Assembly (NCBI GenBank): GCA_913776045.1
Contig: CAJYOI010000020.1
Coordinates: forward strand, 32,259-96,258
DNA length: 64,000 bases
From: an uncultured Sphingomonas sp.
Lineage (GTDB): Bacteria > Pseudomonadota > Alphaproteobacteria > Sphingomonadales > Sphingomonadaceae
Reading direction: 5' to 3'
A program made the translations under genes and the position numbers. The notes below the pieces were generated by a model, which did not search any database, was not told the DNA's origin, and worked only from the letters and a program-made list of their open reading frames with translations. Position 1 is the stretch's first letter, and every line of letters starts with the position of its first letter. Of the stretch, positions 12,556-21,028 are shown in pieces.

Positions 12556-12893
12556 GCCATTCTCCTCAAATTAGGCCGCAATCCGAAGACCGCAGCCCGG
12601 TTACATGCCCGCGCGATCTTGCGACCGCGCAGACGGTTCAGTCCGTTGAGGGGGAAGGATCGTGTCGAGAAGCGCGCACGAAAGGCCTCGCTTACCCGAT
12701 CCGAAGCCGCGGGCGGGCCGCGGACTCGAGAAATCTGTTCCCCGTCTCGGCAGGGCATTAAGGTCGGGCAAACCCCGGCCACCTGCTGTCTCGGACGGCG
12801 TGCATGCACCAGGGCGAGCCCTTGCGACATGCGACGGGCGCGCCTTAGCGGATTATCGGGGGAAGTCAACGCCGGGCGACGCGGCCCGCGGCG
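12556..12893 (-). promoter_or_regulatory. rplJ leader and promoter region
   Basis: These 338 bases contain no gene. On the minus strand a candidate promoter has -35 TTGACT at 12864-12869 and a poor -10 (TAAGGC, 12842-12847, 16-base spacer). The resulting leader of about 280 bases fits the autoregulatory L10 leader known in other bacteria; I did not resolve its fold. The promoter call is weak because the -10 box is poor. Confidence 0.4.
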
Positions 12894-13106
12894 TTACTCC
12901 GCAGCTTCGAGCGGAACGCGAGCGGCAGCGGTCGCTTCCTCGCGCGCGATGCGGCGCTGTGTGGTGCGCTCGGCGCTGATCGCCATCGCTTCGAATGCGG
13001 CGACCGAGCGCAGCGCGCGGTCGCGGACGTTGTCGAGCTGTGCCGCATCGGCATCCGCCTGCGCACGGTCGGCCTGTGCGCGGAAATAGGCAGCGTCGTG
13101 AGCCAT
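12894..13106 (-). CDS. Small coiled-coil-like hypothetical protein (70 aa)
   Basis: Unknown function. The start is ATG 13104-13106, preceded by AGAAGGA at good distance, giving 70 residues: MAHDAAYFRAQADRAQADAD... with AAQLDNVRDRALRSVAAFEA and a basic/Ala end. It is Ala, Arg and Gln rich, helical and charged, probably cytoplasmic and coiled coil. I recall similar small proteins in sphingomonads, often with no assigned role. It stands alone on the minus strand upstream of the rplJ promoter. Confidence 0.7.
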   Translation of the reverse strand: MAHDAAYFRAQADRAQADADAAQLDNVRDRALRSVAAFEAMAISAERTTQRRIAREEATAAARVPLEAAE

Positions 13107-13393
13107 CGTCGGATCCTTCTGCTTCGGATAAGCGAGCCGCGGGATGCGACGGGCGGTGGAACTCTCGATGTGGGGCGGAGGGTGGCGTTTCGCAAGGGTA
13201 ACGGTTGCGGAAAGCGCCCGAGCGCGACGAACCATTGTGCTCCGACGCAGGCCCGAAGCACGGTGATGGACGGATCGACAGGCTGTCACCGAAACAAATC
13301 TCGTGACGTCTCACGGCATATAGCGCCATCGGCTAGCGCCACCGGCCGGCCTTGGCGGGGTGCGGGCCGGCCGCCCGTATCCCCGCCTGTTGC

Positions 13394-13720
13394 TTACTTT
13401 TCCTCTGAAACGACGCCCGATTGATTCGCCGCCGGTGCCGGTTCCTCATCACGGTTGACCCGCGCGGTCATGCCGGTTGCGTCGGCGTCGGCCTGGATCT
13501 GCTCGCGCTCGTCGACGGTCGGCTCAGGTTCGTCCGCCATGTTCGTGGCCGGCGCCTCGGGCACATTCATCGTGACCGGCGCCTCTTCGACGTTGACCGC
13601 TTCATTGGTCACGTCGAGCATTTCGGTGCCGTTCGCCTCCACCGGCGCTGACGGTTCGTCATTCGACGAGCAGGCGGCGAGGAGTGCAAGGGCGGCGAGG
13701 GCGGGCAGCGTCTTCTTCAT
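13394..13720 (-). CDS. Small acidic lipoprotein
   Basis: A 108-residue predicted lipoprotein of unknown role. The start is ATG 13718-13720, with AAGGGGA just upstream. MKKTLPALAALALLAACSSNDE is a type II signal peptide with lipobox LAAC and lipidated C19. Ser, Asn and Asp follow the Cys, so retention in the inner membrane by an Asp+2-type rule does not apply directly. The mature part is very acidic, rich in Glu, Pro and Val, with no cysteines, and probably disordered. The L,D-transpeptidase gene ends 20 bases upstream on the same strand, so the two are likely one operon and the lipoprotein may act at the cell wall. Confidence 0.8.
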   Translation of the reverse strand: MKKTLPALAALALLAACSSNDEPSAPVEANGTEMLDVTNEAVNVEEAPVTMNVPEAPATNMADEPEPTVDEREQIQADADATGMTARVNRDEEPAPAANQSGVVSEEK

Positions 13721-13740
13721 GAAAATTTCCCCTTCGACTA

Positions 13741-15240
13741 TCAATCGGCCATCGCCGGCGCGGCGGCCTGAATCTGCGAGCGCTTCTCGATCTTCGCGGC
13801 GAGTTCGCCATCCCAGCTATACGGGTCCGCGCGGAAGTTCATGACGCCGTTGCCGGACGCGAACGCGGTCCAATAGAGCAGGTACACCGTCGCCGCGGTC
13901 GGCAGTTGCGCGCGCGTCGTCTTGCCGCTGGCGATCTGAGCGTCGATCGCTTCCGGCGTCCATTCGGCCGAACCGCGCAGCAGCAGGCGGGCAAGGTCGG
14001 CGGGCTTCTCTAACCGGACACAGCCGTGGCTGGCCAGACGGTCGTAGCTCGCGAACTTCGCCTGGGCCGGCGTGTCGTGGAGGTAGACGGCGTATGGATT
14101 GTCGAAGTCGAACTTGTACCGCCCCAGCGCCGACTGCGGACCCGCGGCCTGTTGCAGGCGGCGGCTCGGCCCTTCGCCGATGATCTTGAACCCATTGGCC
14201 TTCAGATAGCCCGCCCCCTTCGGAAACAGCTCTCGCTGGGCGATGCCCGTGGGCACGTTCCACGGCGGATTGAGCACGACCGAGTGGATCGACGATTGCA
14301 GCATCGGCGTCTCGTCGCCCGGACGCCCGGTCACGCCCTTCATTGACATGATCGGCTGGTCGCCCTCGAACACCGTTACCAGCGCGGCGGCGATGTTGAC
14401 CTGGATGCGGTTCTTGTCGAGCTCGCGCGGAATCCAGCGCCACCGCTCCATGTTCGCCATGATCTGCGCGACGCGGTCACTTGCCGAGACGTTGAGCGCC
14501 GCCAGCGTTTGTGTCGACACGGTACCGGCCGGATTGAGCCCGAAGCGGCGCTGTGCACGCTGCACTGCGGCCTTCAGGTCGGTGTCGAAGGTGTCGCCGG
14601 TCTTGGCGACCTGCGGGTCCTCAACCGCCAGGCGCTGGCGCAACGCCCGCACGCGCGCGCCGGTCGCACCCATGACGAGGTCGGGGCCGGCGGCAACCCG
14701 AGGCCAGCCACCGGCTGCCTCGATCGCGCGATACGCCTTCAAGCCGTCCTTCAGCCCGTCATAGCCCGAATAGGGCGGCGGCAGCTGCCGCGCCCAGCGC
14801 GCCAGACTATTCTTCGCGACCGCGTCGGCAAAGCTCGGCAGCGGGTCCCAATATTGCGGGCGCAACCCCCAATCTTCCTTGAAGTCGGCCTCCGCCAGAC
14901 GCCCGGTGCGCACAGCCCGCGCGTAATCGATCGCGGCGCGCACCAGCGTGTCGTTTTCGGTCGCAGTCACCTTCGCCGCGGCCGCATCGTGGCGAAGACC
15001 GTGCTCAATCCGGCCGGCCTCGATGATCGCGACCAGCTGGCGGGCCTGTTCGTCGGTGAGGCGCGGCAGCGCCATCGCGGCGGCCACGGGCGCGACCGGG
15101 GTCGATTGCGCACCGGCCTGAGCCGCGGCTGCCTGTGACGGGGGCAGTTGCGTCGAGCGGACCGCACTTGGCGCCTGCTGGGCGATGACCGGCGAGGCCA
15201 GAGTGGCAAGAAGGGTGGATCGGAACAATAAGCTACGCAT
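13741..15240 (-). CDS. L,D-transpeptidase with peptidoglycan-binding domain (YcbB/LdtD type)
   Basis: A periplasmic enzyme predicted to make 3-3 cross-links in peptidoglycan, or to attach envelope proteins to it. It has 499 residues with signal peptide MRSLLFRSTLLATLASPVIA. The order is an N-terminal scaffold, a peptidoglycan-binding domain around GARVRALRQRLAVED and FGLNPAGTVSTQTLAALNVS, and the YkuD catalytic domain with ASHGCVRLEKP, whose nucleophile is C407. The His of the typical H-x(n)-SHGC pair is in YLHDTP. The insertion between these motifs and the large N-terminal region match the YcbB class more than small ErfK-type enzymes. It is followed by the acidic lipoprotein gene. Confidence 0.92.
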   Translation of the reverse strand: MRSLLFRSTLLATLASPVIAQQAPSAVRSTQLPPSQAAAAQAGAQSTPVAPVAAAMALPRLTDEQARQLVAIIEAGRIEHGLRHDAAAAKVTATENDTLVRAAIDYARAVRTGRLAEADFKEDWGLRPQYWDPLPSFADAVAKNSLARWARQLPPPYSGYDGLKDGLKAYRAIEAAGGWPRVAAGPDLVMGATGARVRALRQRLAVEDPQVAKTGDTFDTDLKAAVQRAQRRFGLNPAGTVSTQTLAALNVSASDRVAQIMANMERWRWIPRELDKNRIQVNIAAALVTVFEGDQPIMSMKGVTGRPGDETPMLQSSIHSVVLNPPWNVPTGIAQRELFPKGAGYLKANGFKIIGEGPSRRLQQAAGPQSALGRYKFDFDNPYAVYLHDTPAQAKFASYDRLASHGCVRLEKPADLARLLLRGSAEWTPEAIDAQIASGKTTRAQLPTAATVYLLYWTAFASGNGVMNFRADPYSWDGELAAKIEKRSQIQAAAPAMAD

Positions 15241-15364
15241 GGATCCTGTACGCCTGGGGGAGGGACGGGCCGCCCCTATTTAGGGGAGGGAAGGTGCGGG
15301 TTTCAAAGGAAAACGCGCAAAATCGTCCGCAGGGTGCGTCCGGATCGTCAGATTATCGGCCGCG

Positions 15365-15493
15365 TCAGAACGCCTTGCCGGTCGACTTGCGGCGCCTGCG
15401 GCAGAAGGTGCAGGTGTCCATGCCGGGATACCGTATGCTCGGCTTGAACCGATGGCCACGAAAGAACAGGCAGCGAAGATATTCGAGGAACAT
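15365..15493 (-). CDS. 42-residue CxxC microprotein
   Basis: Short frame from ATG 15491-15493 to TGA 15365-15367. It reads MFLEYLRCLFFRGHRFKPSI followed by RYPGMDTCTFCRRRRKSTGK and AF. Features are a hydrophobic/aromatic first third, the strongly non-random RFKPSIRYPG, and a C-x-x-C (C28, C31) followed by four arginines, as in half of a zinc knuckle. The Shine-Dalgarno match is poor. I support it because the text looks like a protein, unlike the other frames here; no function can be given. Confidence 0.45.
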   Translation of the reverse strand: MFLEYLRCLFFRGHRFKPSIRYPGMDTCTFCRRRRKSTGKAF

Positions 15494-15661
15494 TGCCTAA
15501 GGTTATTAGGACCCGGTCTGCCGATGCCAAGCCCGCTGGGCCATAGATTGGCCCGATCTGACGCTATCGCCTGTTCGTGTCGCCGGCGCCAAGTCTCGAT
15601 TGCCGACCCTCAAGCGCTTCTTGGCATTGCCGCGCCGCGGCGCCCGCGCCATCTAGGCGAC

Positions 15662-16654
15662 ATGCACACGACGCAAGACACGCTATCGCTGATCGGCAAC
15701 ACGCCCCTCGTCCGCCTGAGGGGGCCGAGTGAGGCGACCGGCTGCGACATCTACGGCAAGTGCGAATTCGCCAATCCGGGTGCTAGCGTGAAGGATCGCG
15801 CTGCGCTGTTCATCGTCGAGGACGCCGAGCAGCGGGGGGCGATCGCGCCCGGAGGCACGATCGTCGAAGGCACCGCGGGCAATACCGGCATCGGCCTTGC
15901 GCTGGTCGCCAATGCCAAGGGCTACAAGACGATCATCGTCATGCCCGAAACGCAAAGCCGCGAGAAGATGGACACGTTGCGCGCGCTGGGCGCGGAACTC
16001 GTCCTGGTACCTGCCGCGCCCTATTCGAATCCCGGCCATTTCGTGCACACCAGCCGCCGCATCGCGCAAGAGACGCCGAACGCGATCTGGGCCAATCAGT
16101 TCGATAACATCGCCAATCGCCGCGCGCACATTGTCGGAACGGCGGAGGAAATCTGGCAGCAGATGGATGGCCGGATCGACGGCTTCACCTGCGCAGCGGG
16201 CACCGGCGGCACGATCGCGGGCGTCGGCCTGGGCCTCAAGGAAAAGGACGAGCGCGTCACCATTGCGCTGAGCGATCCGCACGGCGCCGCGCTCTACTAC
16301 TATTACGCGCATGGCGAGCTTCGGTCGGAGGGATCGTCGGTCGCCGAAGGTATCGGTCAGGGCCGCATCACCGCGAACCTGGATGGTGCGCCGATCGACA
16401 CGCAGTACCGTATCGGCGACGAAGAGGGTCTGGAATGGGTCCGCCGACTGCTCGCCGAGGAGGGGCTGTGCCTGGGCCTGTCGTCGGGCATCAACGTTGC
16501 CGGCGCGGTTCGATTGGCGCGCGACCTGGGGCCGGGCAAGCGGATCGCGACGATCCTGTGCGACAGCGGATTCCGCTATCTCTCGACGCTCTACAACCCG
16601 GAATGGCTGGCGGCGAAGGGACTGTCGATCGACGCCGGCGGGGCTAACGGTTAA
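15662..16654 (+). CDS. cysK: Cysteine synthase (O-acetylserine sulfhydrylase)
   Basis: A PLP enzyme that makes cysteine from O-acetylserine and sulfide. The start chosen is ATG 15662 (MHTTQDTLSLIGNTPLVRL), which is where family members begin; upstream in-frame codons are not protein-like. It is 330 residues long. The PLP lysine is K44 in NPGASVKDRAAL, the substrate loop is EGTAGNTGIG (69-78) and the phosphate loop is AAGTGGTIAGVG. Near the C-terminus DSGFRYLSTLYNPEWL replaces the usual short end. Within the family it resembles the alphaproteobacterial cysteine synthase A type; cystathionine beta-synthase-like activity cannot be excluded. It is monocistronic. Confidence 0.9.
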   Translation: MHTTQDTLSLIGNTPLVRLRGPSEATGCDIYGKCEFANPGASVKDRAALFIVEDAEQRGAIAPGGTIVEGTAGNTGIGLALVANAKGYKTIIVMPETQSREKMDTLRALGAELVLVPAAPYSNPGHFVHTSRRIAQETPNAIWANQFDNIANRRAHIVGTAEEIWQQMDGRIDGFTCAAGTGGTIAGVGLGLKEKDERVTIALSDPHGAALYYYYAHGELRSEGSSVAEGIGQGRITANLDGAPIDTQYRIGDEEGLEWVRRLLAEEGLCLGLSSGINVAGAVRLARDLGPGKRIATILCDSGFRYLSTLYNPEWLAAKGLSIDAGGANG

Positions 16655-16713
16655 TCGACGGGATACAACGGCTCGACAGCGACGGCCACGTTCGTTACAT
16701 TTCTGCCACAGTG

Positions 16714-17007
16714 ATGAAGATCGAACCTTCCACGACACCGTCCGATGCCTCCCAGACGGGACAGCGCGTGAAGGTGGCGATGACCGGGCTGGGGGCCGTG
16801 ATGCTGTTCATCGGCCTAGCCAGTGCGGTGTTCAATTACGCCAGCACCGAACCGGCCGTAACCGCGGTCGGCGCCGCCAAGCCCGATGTGGTCGCCAATA
16901 TCGCCGAAACCACGGTCAGCAACGTGGCGGCGAGTGAACCGCTGGCGGAACTGGGCATAGCACCCGGCCCGGTGGCGACGACGGAGAATGTTGCTGCGGT
17001 GAAGTGA
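16714..17007 (+). CDS. Small single-TM protein
   Basis: Unknown function. The start is ATG 16714; an overlapping GTG at 16711 is an alternative. It has 97 residues. MKIEPSTTPSDASQTGQRVK precedes one transmembrane helix, VAMTGLGAVMLFIGLASAVF, and then an Ala/Val/Thr-rich tail without cysteines that probably lies in the periplasm. It looks like a small sphingomonad membrane protein with a disordered tail. No operon partner. Confidence 0.65.
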   Translation: MKIEPSTTPSDASQTGQRVKVAMTGLGAVMLFIGLASAVFNYASTEPAVTAVGAAKPDVVANIAETTVSNVAASEPLAELGIAPGPVATTENVAAVK

Positions 17008-17095
17008 GGAGGCGGTAGGGAGACCCCTCAACCCATCCCGATCGTGCCGAGCCTGGCGGGCATCCATCCAAAAAATACCTCGATGGGACCCTGTC

Positions 17096-17154
17096 CGAAG
17101 CACCGTACTTCGATGCGCCCGGTCATCGCGTGCGTCGCGACGACCGGTGCTTCG
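17096..17154. repeat. Imperfect intergenic inverted repeat
   Basis: The arms CGAAGCACCG (17096-17105) and CGGTGCTTCG (17145-17154) are perfect inverted repeats 39 bases apart. CGATACGCTCAGCACGAA follows, which resembles the CTTCGACAAGCTCAGG-type repeats dispersed in sphingomonad genomes and the larger element at 45375-45473. It lies in the 238-base gap between a plus- and a minus-strand gene, and could serve as a terminator for both. Confidence 0.5.
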
Positions 17155-17245
17155 ATACGCTCAGCACGAAGAGGAAAGGGTGCACGCAGAGCCACGGTAT
17201 CGTGCCCCGGTCTCCGCCGGAACACACAGGAGGGGGGAGGCAGGC

Positions 17246-17470
17246 TTAGCTGCCGCTTTTCCGCAGGTCCTCCAGCGCCGCCATGCGCGTCGGCAGCGCG
17301 GCCATCACCGCGTCGCGCTCGGCCTCGGTCACCGCGATCCAGCGACCGATCTCGTCACCCGTCCGTCCGCATCCGACGCACCAGCCGGTCGCGGCATCCA
17401 GGCGGCAGATATTGACGCACGGACTCGTGATCCGGACGGGATCGAAATACTGAAAGATGGGGTCGTCCAT
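17246..17470 (-). CDS. DUF1289 domain protein
   Basis: 74 residues, with [10 protein letters not shown] followed by [17 protein letters not shown]. The four cysteines in the C-x3-C...C-x2-C arrangement plus the Gly-Arg-Thr-x-x-E-I motif are diagnostic of DUF1289, a small domain thought to bind metal or an Fe-S centre; the role is not established. It starts ATG 17468-17470 and ends 223 bases after the plus-strand neighbour. The RNA helicase gene lies immediately upstream on the same strand (18 bases apart), so the two are probably one operon. Confidence 0.92.
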   Translation of the reverse strand: MDDPIFQYFDPVRITSPCVNICRLDAATGWCVGCGRTGDEIGRWIAVTEAERDAVMAALPTRMAALEDLRKSGS

Positions 17471-17488
17471 CGTCGCCTGACCGGCGCG

Positions 17489-18889
17489 TCAGACGCCCAG
17501 CTTGACGTCTAGGAACGACGGGATCGGGCCGTTCCAGCCCACATCGGGGCCGTCATCGTGAGAGTCGCGACCGCGGCGACGGTCGTCGCGACGGGGTTCG
17601 CGGTCTTGGCGGGCGGGGCGATCGTCGCGGGCGGGGCGATCTTCCCGCGGGGCGCGATCTTCGCGTGCGGTACGCGGCGCCTCGGCGCTTTCTGCGCGAT
17701 CCGCACCGCCACGGCGCACGCGGCGCGGGCGGTCTTCGCGCGGAGCCTCGTCGCGCGCCGGGCGGCTCGTCTCGACCGCGACCTCTTCGCGCTCAATCGA
17801 CTGGCCCGTCAGCTTCTCAATATTCTCGATATTCTCGGCATCGTCGGCGGTGACGAAGGTGTAGGCCGTGCCCGTCGCGCCTGCGCGGCCGGTGCGGCCG
17901 ATGCGGTGGACGTAATCGTCCGGGTGCCACGGCGCGTCGAAATTATAGACGTGGCTGACGCCCTTGATGTCCAACCCGCGCGCGGCGACGTCGGACGCGA
18001 CCAGGATGTTGATCTCGCCCGATTTGAACAGCGCCAGTTCGGCCAGACGCTGCGGCTGTTCCATGTCGCCATGGATTTCGCCCGACTTGAAGCCGTGCCG
18101 GCGCAGCGACTTGTTCAGTTCGCGCACCGTCGTCTTGCGGTTGCAGAAGATGATCGCGGTCTGGACGTTGTCACGCGTCAGCAGCGTGCGCAGCACGTCC
18201 CGCTTGCGATCGGCCTTCACCGGCACCAGCCGCTGGGTGATGTTGGTGTTGGTCGATGCCGGCCGCGCGACTTCGATCTGCTTGGGGTTCGACAGGAACC
18301 TGTCGGCCAGCTTCTTGATCGGCGGCGGCATGGTGGCCGAAAACAGCAAGGTCTGCCGAGTCCTTGGCAGCTTCGTGCAGATTTCCTCTATGTCGGGGAT
18401 GAACCCCATGTCGAGCATCCGGTCGGCCTCGTCGATGACCAGCAGTTCGCAGCCCGTCAGCAGGATCTTGCCGCGCTGGAACAGGTCCATCAACCGGCCC
18501 GGCGTCGCGATCAGCACGTCGACGCCCTTTTCCAGCGCCTTCACCTGGTCGCCCATCTGCACGCCGCCGATCAGCAGCGCCATGCTGAGCTTGTGATTGA
18601 CGCCGTACTTCTCGAAATTTTCGGCGACCTGCGCGGCCAGTTCGCGCGTCGGCTCCAGGATCAGCGAGCGCGGCATGCGAGCGCGGCTGCGCCCCTGCGC
18701 CAGAATGTCGATCATCGGCAGCACGAAGCTGGCCGTCTTGCCGGTGCCGGTCTGCGCGATGCCGATCATGTCGCGCATCATCAACACTGACGGAATCGCC
18801 GCTGCCTGAATGGCCGTGGGTTCGGAATAGCCCGAACTTTCGACCGCCTTCAGCAATTCGTCGGATAGGCCGAGATCGGCAAAACTCAT
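17489..18889 (-). CDS. DEAD-box ATP-dependent RNA helicase (RhlE-like)
   Basis: A 466-residue RNA helicase likely involved in ribosome assembly or cold-shock RNA remodelling. The motifs run in order: Q-motif region FADLGLSDELL...PTAIQ, Walker A AQTGTGKT, PTREL, GG, TPGR, DEAD as VIDEADRMLDMGF, SAT in LLFSATMP, then domain 2 with IIFCNRK, ASDVAARGLDI and HRIGRTGRAG. The C-terminal 85 residues are a low-complexity Arg/Asp/Pro tail (RPARDDRPARQDREPRRDDR), a flexible RNA-binding tail typical of RhlE/CsdA relatives. Start ATG 18887-18889. It probably heads the operon with the DUF1289 gene. Confidence 0.93.
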   Translation of the reverse strand: MSFADLGLSDELLKAVESSGYSEPTAIQAAAIPSVLMMRDMIGIAQTGTGKTASFVLPMIDILAQGRSRARMPRSLILEPTRELAAQVAENFEKYGVNHKLSMALLIGGVQMGDQVKALEKGVDVLIATPGRLMDLFQRGKILLTGCELLVIDEADRMLDMGFIPDIEEICTKLPRTRQTLLFSATMPPPIKKLADRFLSNPKQIEVARPASTNTNITQRLVPVKADRKRDVLRTLLTRDNVQTAIIFCNRKTTVRELNKSLRRHGFKSGEIHGDMEQPQRLAELALFKSGEINILVASDVAARGLDIKGVSHVYNFDAPWHPDDYVHRIGRTGRAGATGTAYTFVTADDAENIENIEKLTGQSIEREEVAVETSRPARDEAPREDRPRRVRRGGADRAESAEAPRTAREDRAPREDRPARDDRPARQDREPRRDDRRRGRDSHDDGPDVGWNGPIPSFLDVKLGV

Positions 18890-18973
18890 GCAATTGTCCG
18901 GATAATGGGGCAGCGAACGTCGCCCGCCCGATACAGCCGCCTGCGCTTGCGGATCACAGGAGAAAAGTCAAGG

Positions 18974-19465
18974 TTAGCGCTTGGCTACCAATGTCCTGAA
19001 TGCCTTGATCCGACATTCCGCGCCGGAGCGTGACCGAAACGCATCACGCGAAACGCACGCTTTTCCGTCCGGCGTCATCTTTACATAGAAGCCCGAATAG
19101 AAATCGAGTGCGCGGCATTCGCGACCCAACTTCGCGCGTAACCGTTTGCCGCCGTTCAGGATCAGGTCGATGCTGTCTTCGCTGGGCAGCGCAGCCGCGG
19201 CGATATCGATCAGCGCGACGCATTTGTCCGCCTTCTTCTCCACCCATCGCGTCTGCTGTGGCGTGCTGGTCAGCGCGGTCGCGGCGCCGGGGCGGGCGGA
19301 CAGGCGGGGCACGCGGATGATCATCCGCTGCTGGATCGTCACCGTCGTCATCGACACGCCGCCGGGCGCCGGCGGACGCGCGGGCCTCCGCTGCTGGGCC
19401 TGGGCAGTCAGCACGGGCAGCGCGAGAACGACGCTGAATAGGGGCAGGCGGGCGAGGGGAATCAC
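18974..19465 (-). CDS. Secreted hypothetical protein (GTG start)
   Basis: Unknown function; 163 residues from GTG 19463-19465. The N-terminus IPLARLPLFSVVLALPVLTAQAQ is a clear signal peptide, which supports the GTG start. The mature domain contains CVALIDIAAAALPSEDSIDL and a conserved-looking core RLRAKLGRECRALDFYSGFY, then two more cysteines in GKACVSRD and GAECRIKAF, so four cysteines could form two disulfides in the periplasm. I recall similar proteins in sphingomonads without known function. Confidence 0.7.
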   Translation of the reverse strand: MIPLARLPLFSVVLALPVLTAQAQQRRPARPPAPGGVSMTTVTIQQRMIIRVPRLSARPGAATALTSTPQQTRWVEKKADKCVALIDIAAAALPSEDSIDLILNGGKRLRAKLGRECRALDFYSGFYVKMTPDGKACVSRDAFRSRSGAECRIKAFRTLVAKR

Positions 19466-19543
19466 GGCAGGCGGGGGATGGCCCTGAATGATTGAACCGC
19501 CGATGAATTGGCGGCGCGGAAGGGTGATGCTAGCGGGCTATCC

Positions 19544-20995
19544 ATGACGACGCCAGCATGTGATGCCTTTATCGATGACGTGCGGTCCCGGATCGGGCCG
19601 CGGGGGGTGACGACCGACGCGGCCGACCTGACGCCGTGGCTGACCGACTGGCGCGGGCGCTATCACGGTGCTGCCTGCGCGCTGTTGTCCCCGGCATCGA
19701 CCGCGGAGGTCGTCGCGATCGTCGAGGCATCGCGACGCCACCGCGTGCCGCTGGTGCCGCAGGGCGGCAACACCTCGATGGTCGGCGGCGCGACGCCGGG
19801 CGCGGACGGCGCGGCGGCGATCCTGTCGCTGCGCCGGATGAACCGCATCCGCCATCTGTCGGCGGAGGACGGCTCGGCGGTGGCGGAAGCGGGCGTCATC
19901 CTGTTCGACCTGCACGACGCCGCCGCCGGGATCGGCTGCCGGTTCCCGCTGACGCTCGGCGCGCGCGGGTCGGCGACGATCGGCGGGCTGATCTCGACCA
20001 ATGCCGGTGGCACGCAGGTGCTGCGCTGGGGGACGATGCGCACGCTGGTGACAGGCGTCGAAGCGGTGCTGCCAGACGGCACGGTTCACACCGGCCTGAC
20101 GCCGCTGAAGAAGGACAATCGCGGCTACAGCATCGACCAGTTGCTGATCGGCGCGGAGGGGACGCTCGGCATCGTCACCGCCGCTACGCTCAGGCTCGCC
20201 CCGGCGATCGTCGCGCGCGGTGTCGCCTGGGTCGGGCTCGATTCGCCGCACACCGCGCTCGCGCTGCTCCGGCGCCTGGAGCGCGCGACGACTGCGATCG
20301 AGAGTTTTGAGATCATCCCCGGCGACAGCCTGGACGCCGTCTTCCGACACATCCCGAACACCCGCAGTCCGCTCGCCGGCCAGCATCCCTGGCATGTTTT
20401 GATCGAAGCGGTGGCGATGGACGCCGCCGACGAATCGCCGGCAGCGCTGCTCGAACGGCTGCTCGCCGGCGCACTAAGGGCGGGGCTAGGCGACGACGCC
20501 GTCATCGCCGCGAGCGAAGCGCAGGCCGAGGCGATGTGGCGCATCCGCGATTCACTGTCGGAGGCCGAACGCGCGATGGGCCCGGCGGTCCAGCACGACA
20601 TTTCCGTCCCGGTCGCCGGCATGCCCGAATTCATGATCGACGGCGCGGCGGCGATGGAGCGCGTCTGGCCGGGCACCCATGCCACCGCCTTCGGCCATCT
20701 GGGCGACGGCAACGTCCATTTTCACGTCCGCGCACCCCATGGCGTCGATCGTGACCGGTGGTACGCCACCGATGCGCCGGCGATCACCCGTATGGTCCAC
20801 GACCTGGTCGTCGCGGCCGGCGGGTCGATCTCCGCGGAACATGGCATCGGCCAGATGAAGCGCGACGAGTTGCAGCGGCTGAGCGACCCGGCGCGCATCG
20901 GCGCTCTGCGCGCGATCAAGGCTGCGTTCGATCCGCTCGACCTGTTCAATCCGGGCAAGCTGGTGCCGCTTGCGCCGGCGTCGGGCGGTTCATAA
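19544..20995 (+). CDS. FAD-linked hydroxyacid dehydrogenase (D-2-hydroxyglutarate/D-lactate type)
   Basis: A flavoprotein of the FAD-binding_4 plus FAD-oxidase C family (GlcD, D-2-hydroxyglutarate dehydrogenase, D-lactate dehydrogenase). The start is ATG 19544, giving 483 residues. The PCMH-type FAD fold is seen in VPLVPQGGNTSMVGGATPG and the Gly-rich SATIGGLISTNAGGTQVLRWG. The C-terminal cap carries metal/substrate residues in FGHLGDGNVHFH and SAEHGIGQMKRDEL. These motifs, including the two His of GHLGDGN-x-HFH and EHG, are those of D-2-hydroxyglutarate and glycolate dehydrogenases; the exact hydroxyacid cannot be told. If the enzyme acts on 2-hydroxyglutarate, it would remove a by-product of serine synthesis. 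Cytochrome b561 follows 33 bases later and may accept electrons. Confidence 0.88.
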   Translation: MTTPACDAFIDDVRSRIGPRGVTTDAADLTPWLTDWRGRYHGAACALLSPASTAEVVAIVEASRRHRVPLVPQGGNTSMVGGATPGADGAAAILSLRRMNRIRHLSAEDGSAVAEAGVILFDLHDAAAGIGCRFPLTLGARGSATIGGLISTNAGGTQVLRWGTMRTLVTGVEAVLPDGTVHTGLTPLKKDNRGYSIDQLLIGAEGTLGIVTAATLRLAPAIVARGVAWVGLDSPHTALALLRRLERATTAIESFEIIPGDSLDAVFRHIPNTRSPLAGQHPWHVLIEAVAMDAADESPAALLERLLAGALRAGLGDDAVIAASEAQAEAMWRIRDSLSEAERAMGPAVQHDISVPVAGMPEFMIDGAAAMERVWPGTHATAFGHLGDGNVHFHVRAPHGVDRDRWYATDAPAITRMVHDLVVAAGGSISAEHGIGQMKRDELQRLSDPARIGALRAIKAAFDPLDLFNPGKLVPLAPASGGS

Positions 20996-21028
20996 GCTCA
21001 CGGTCTATATCCGGGGTCAAGGGAAGCC

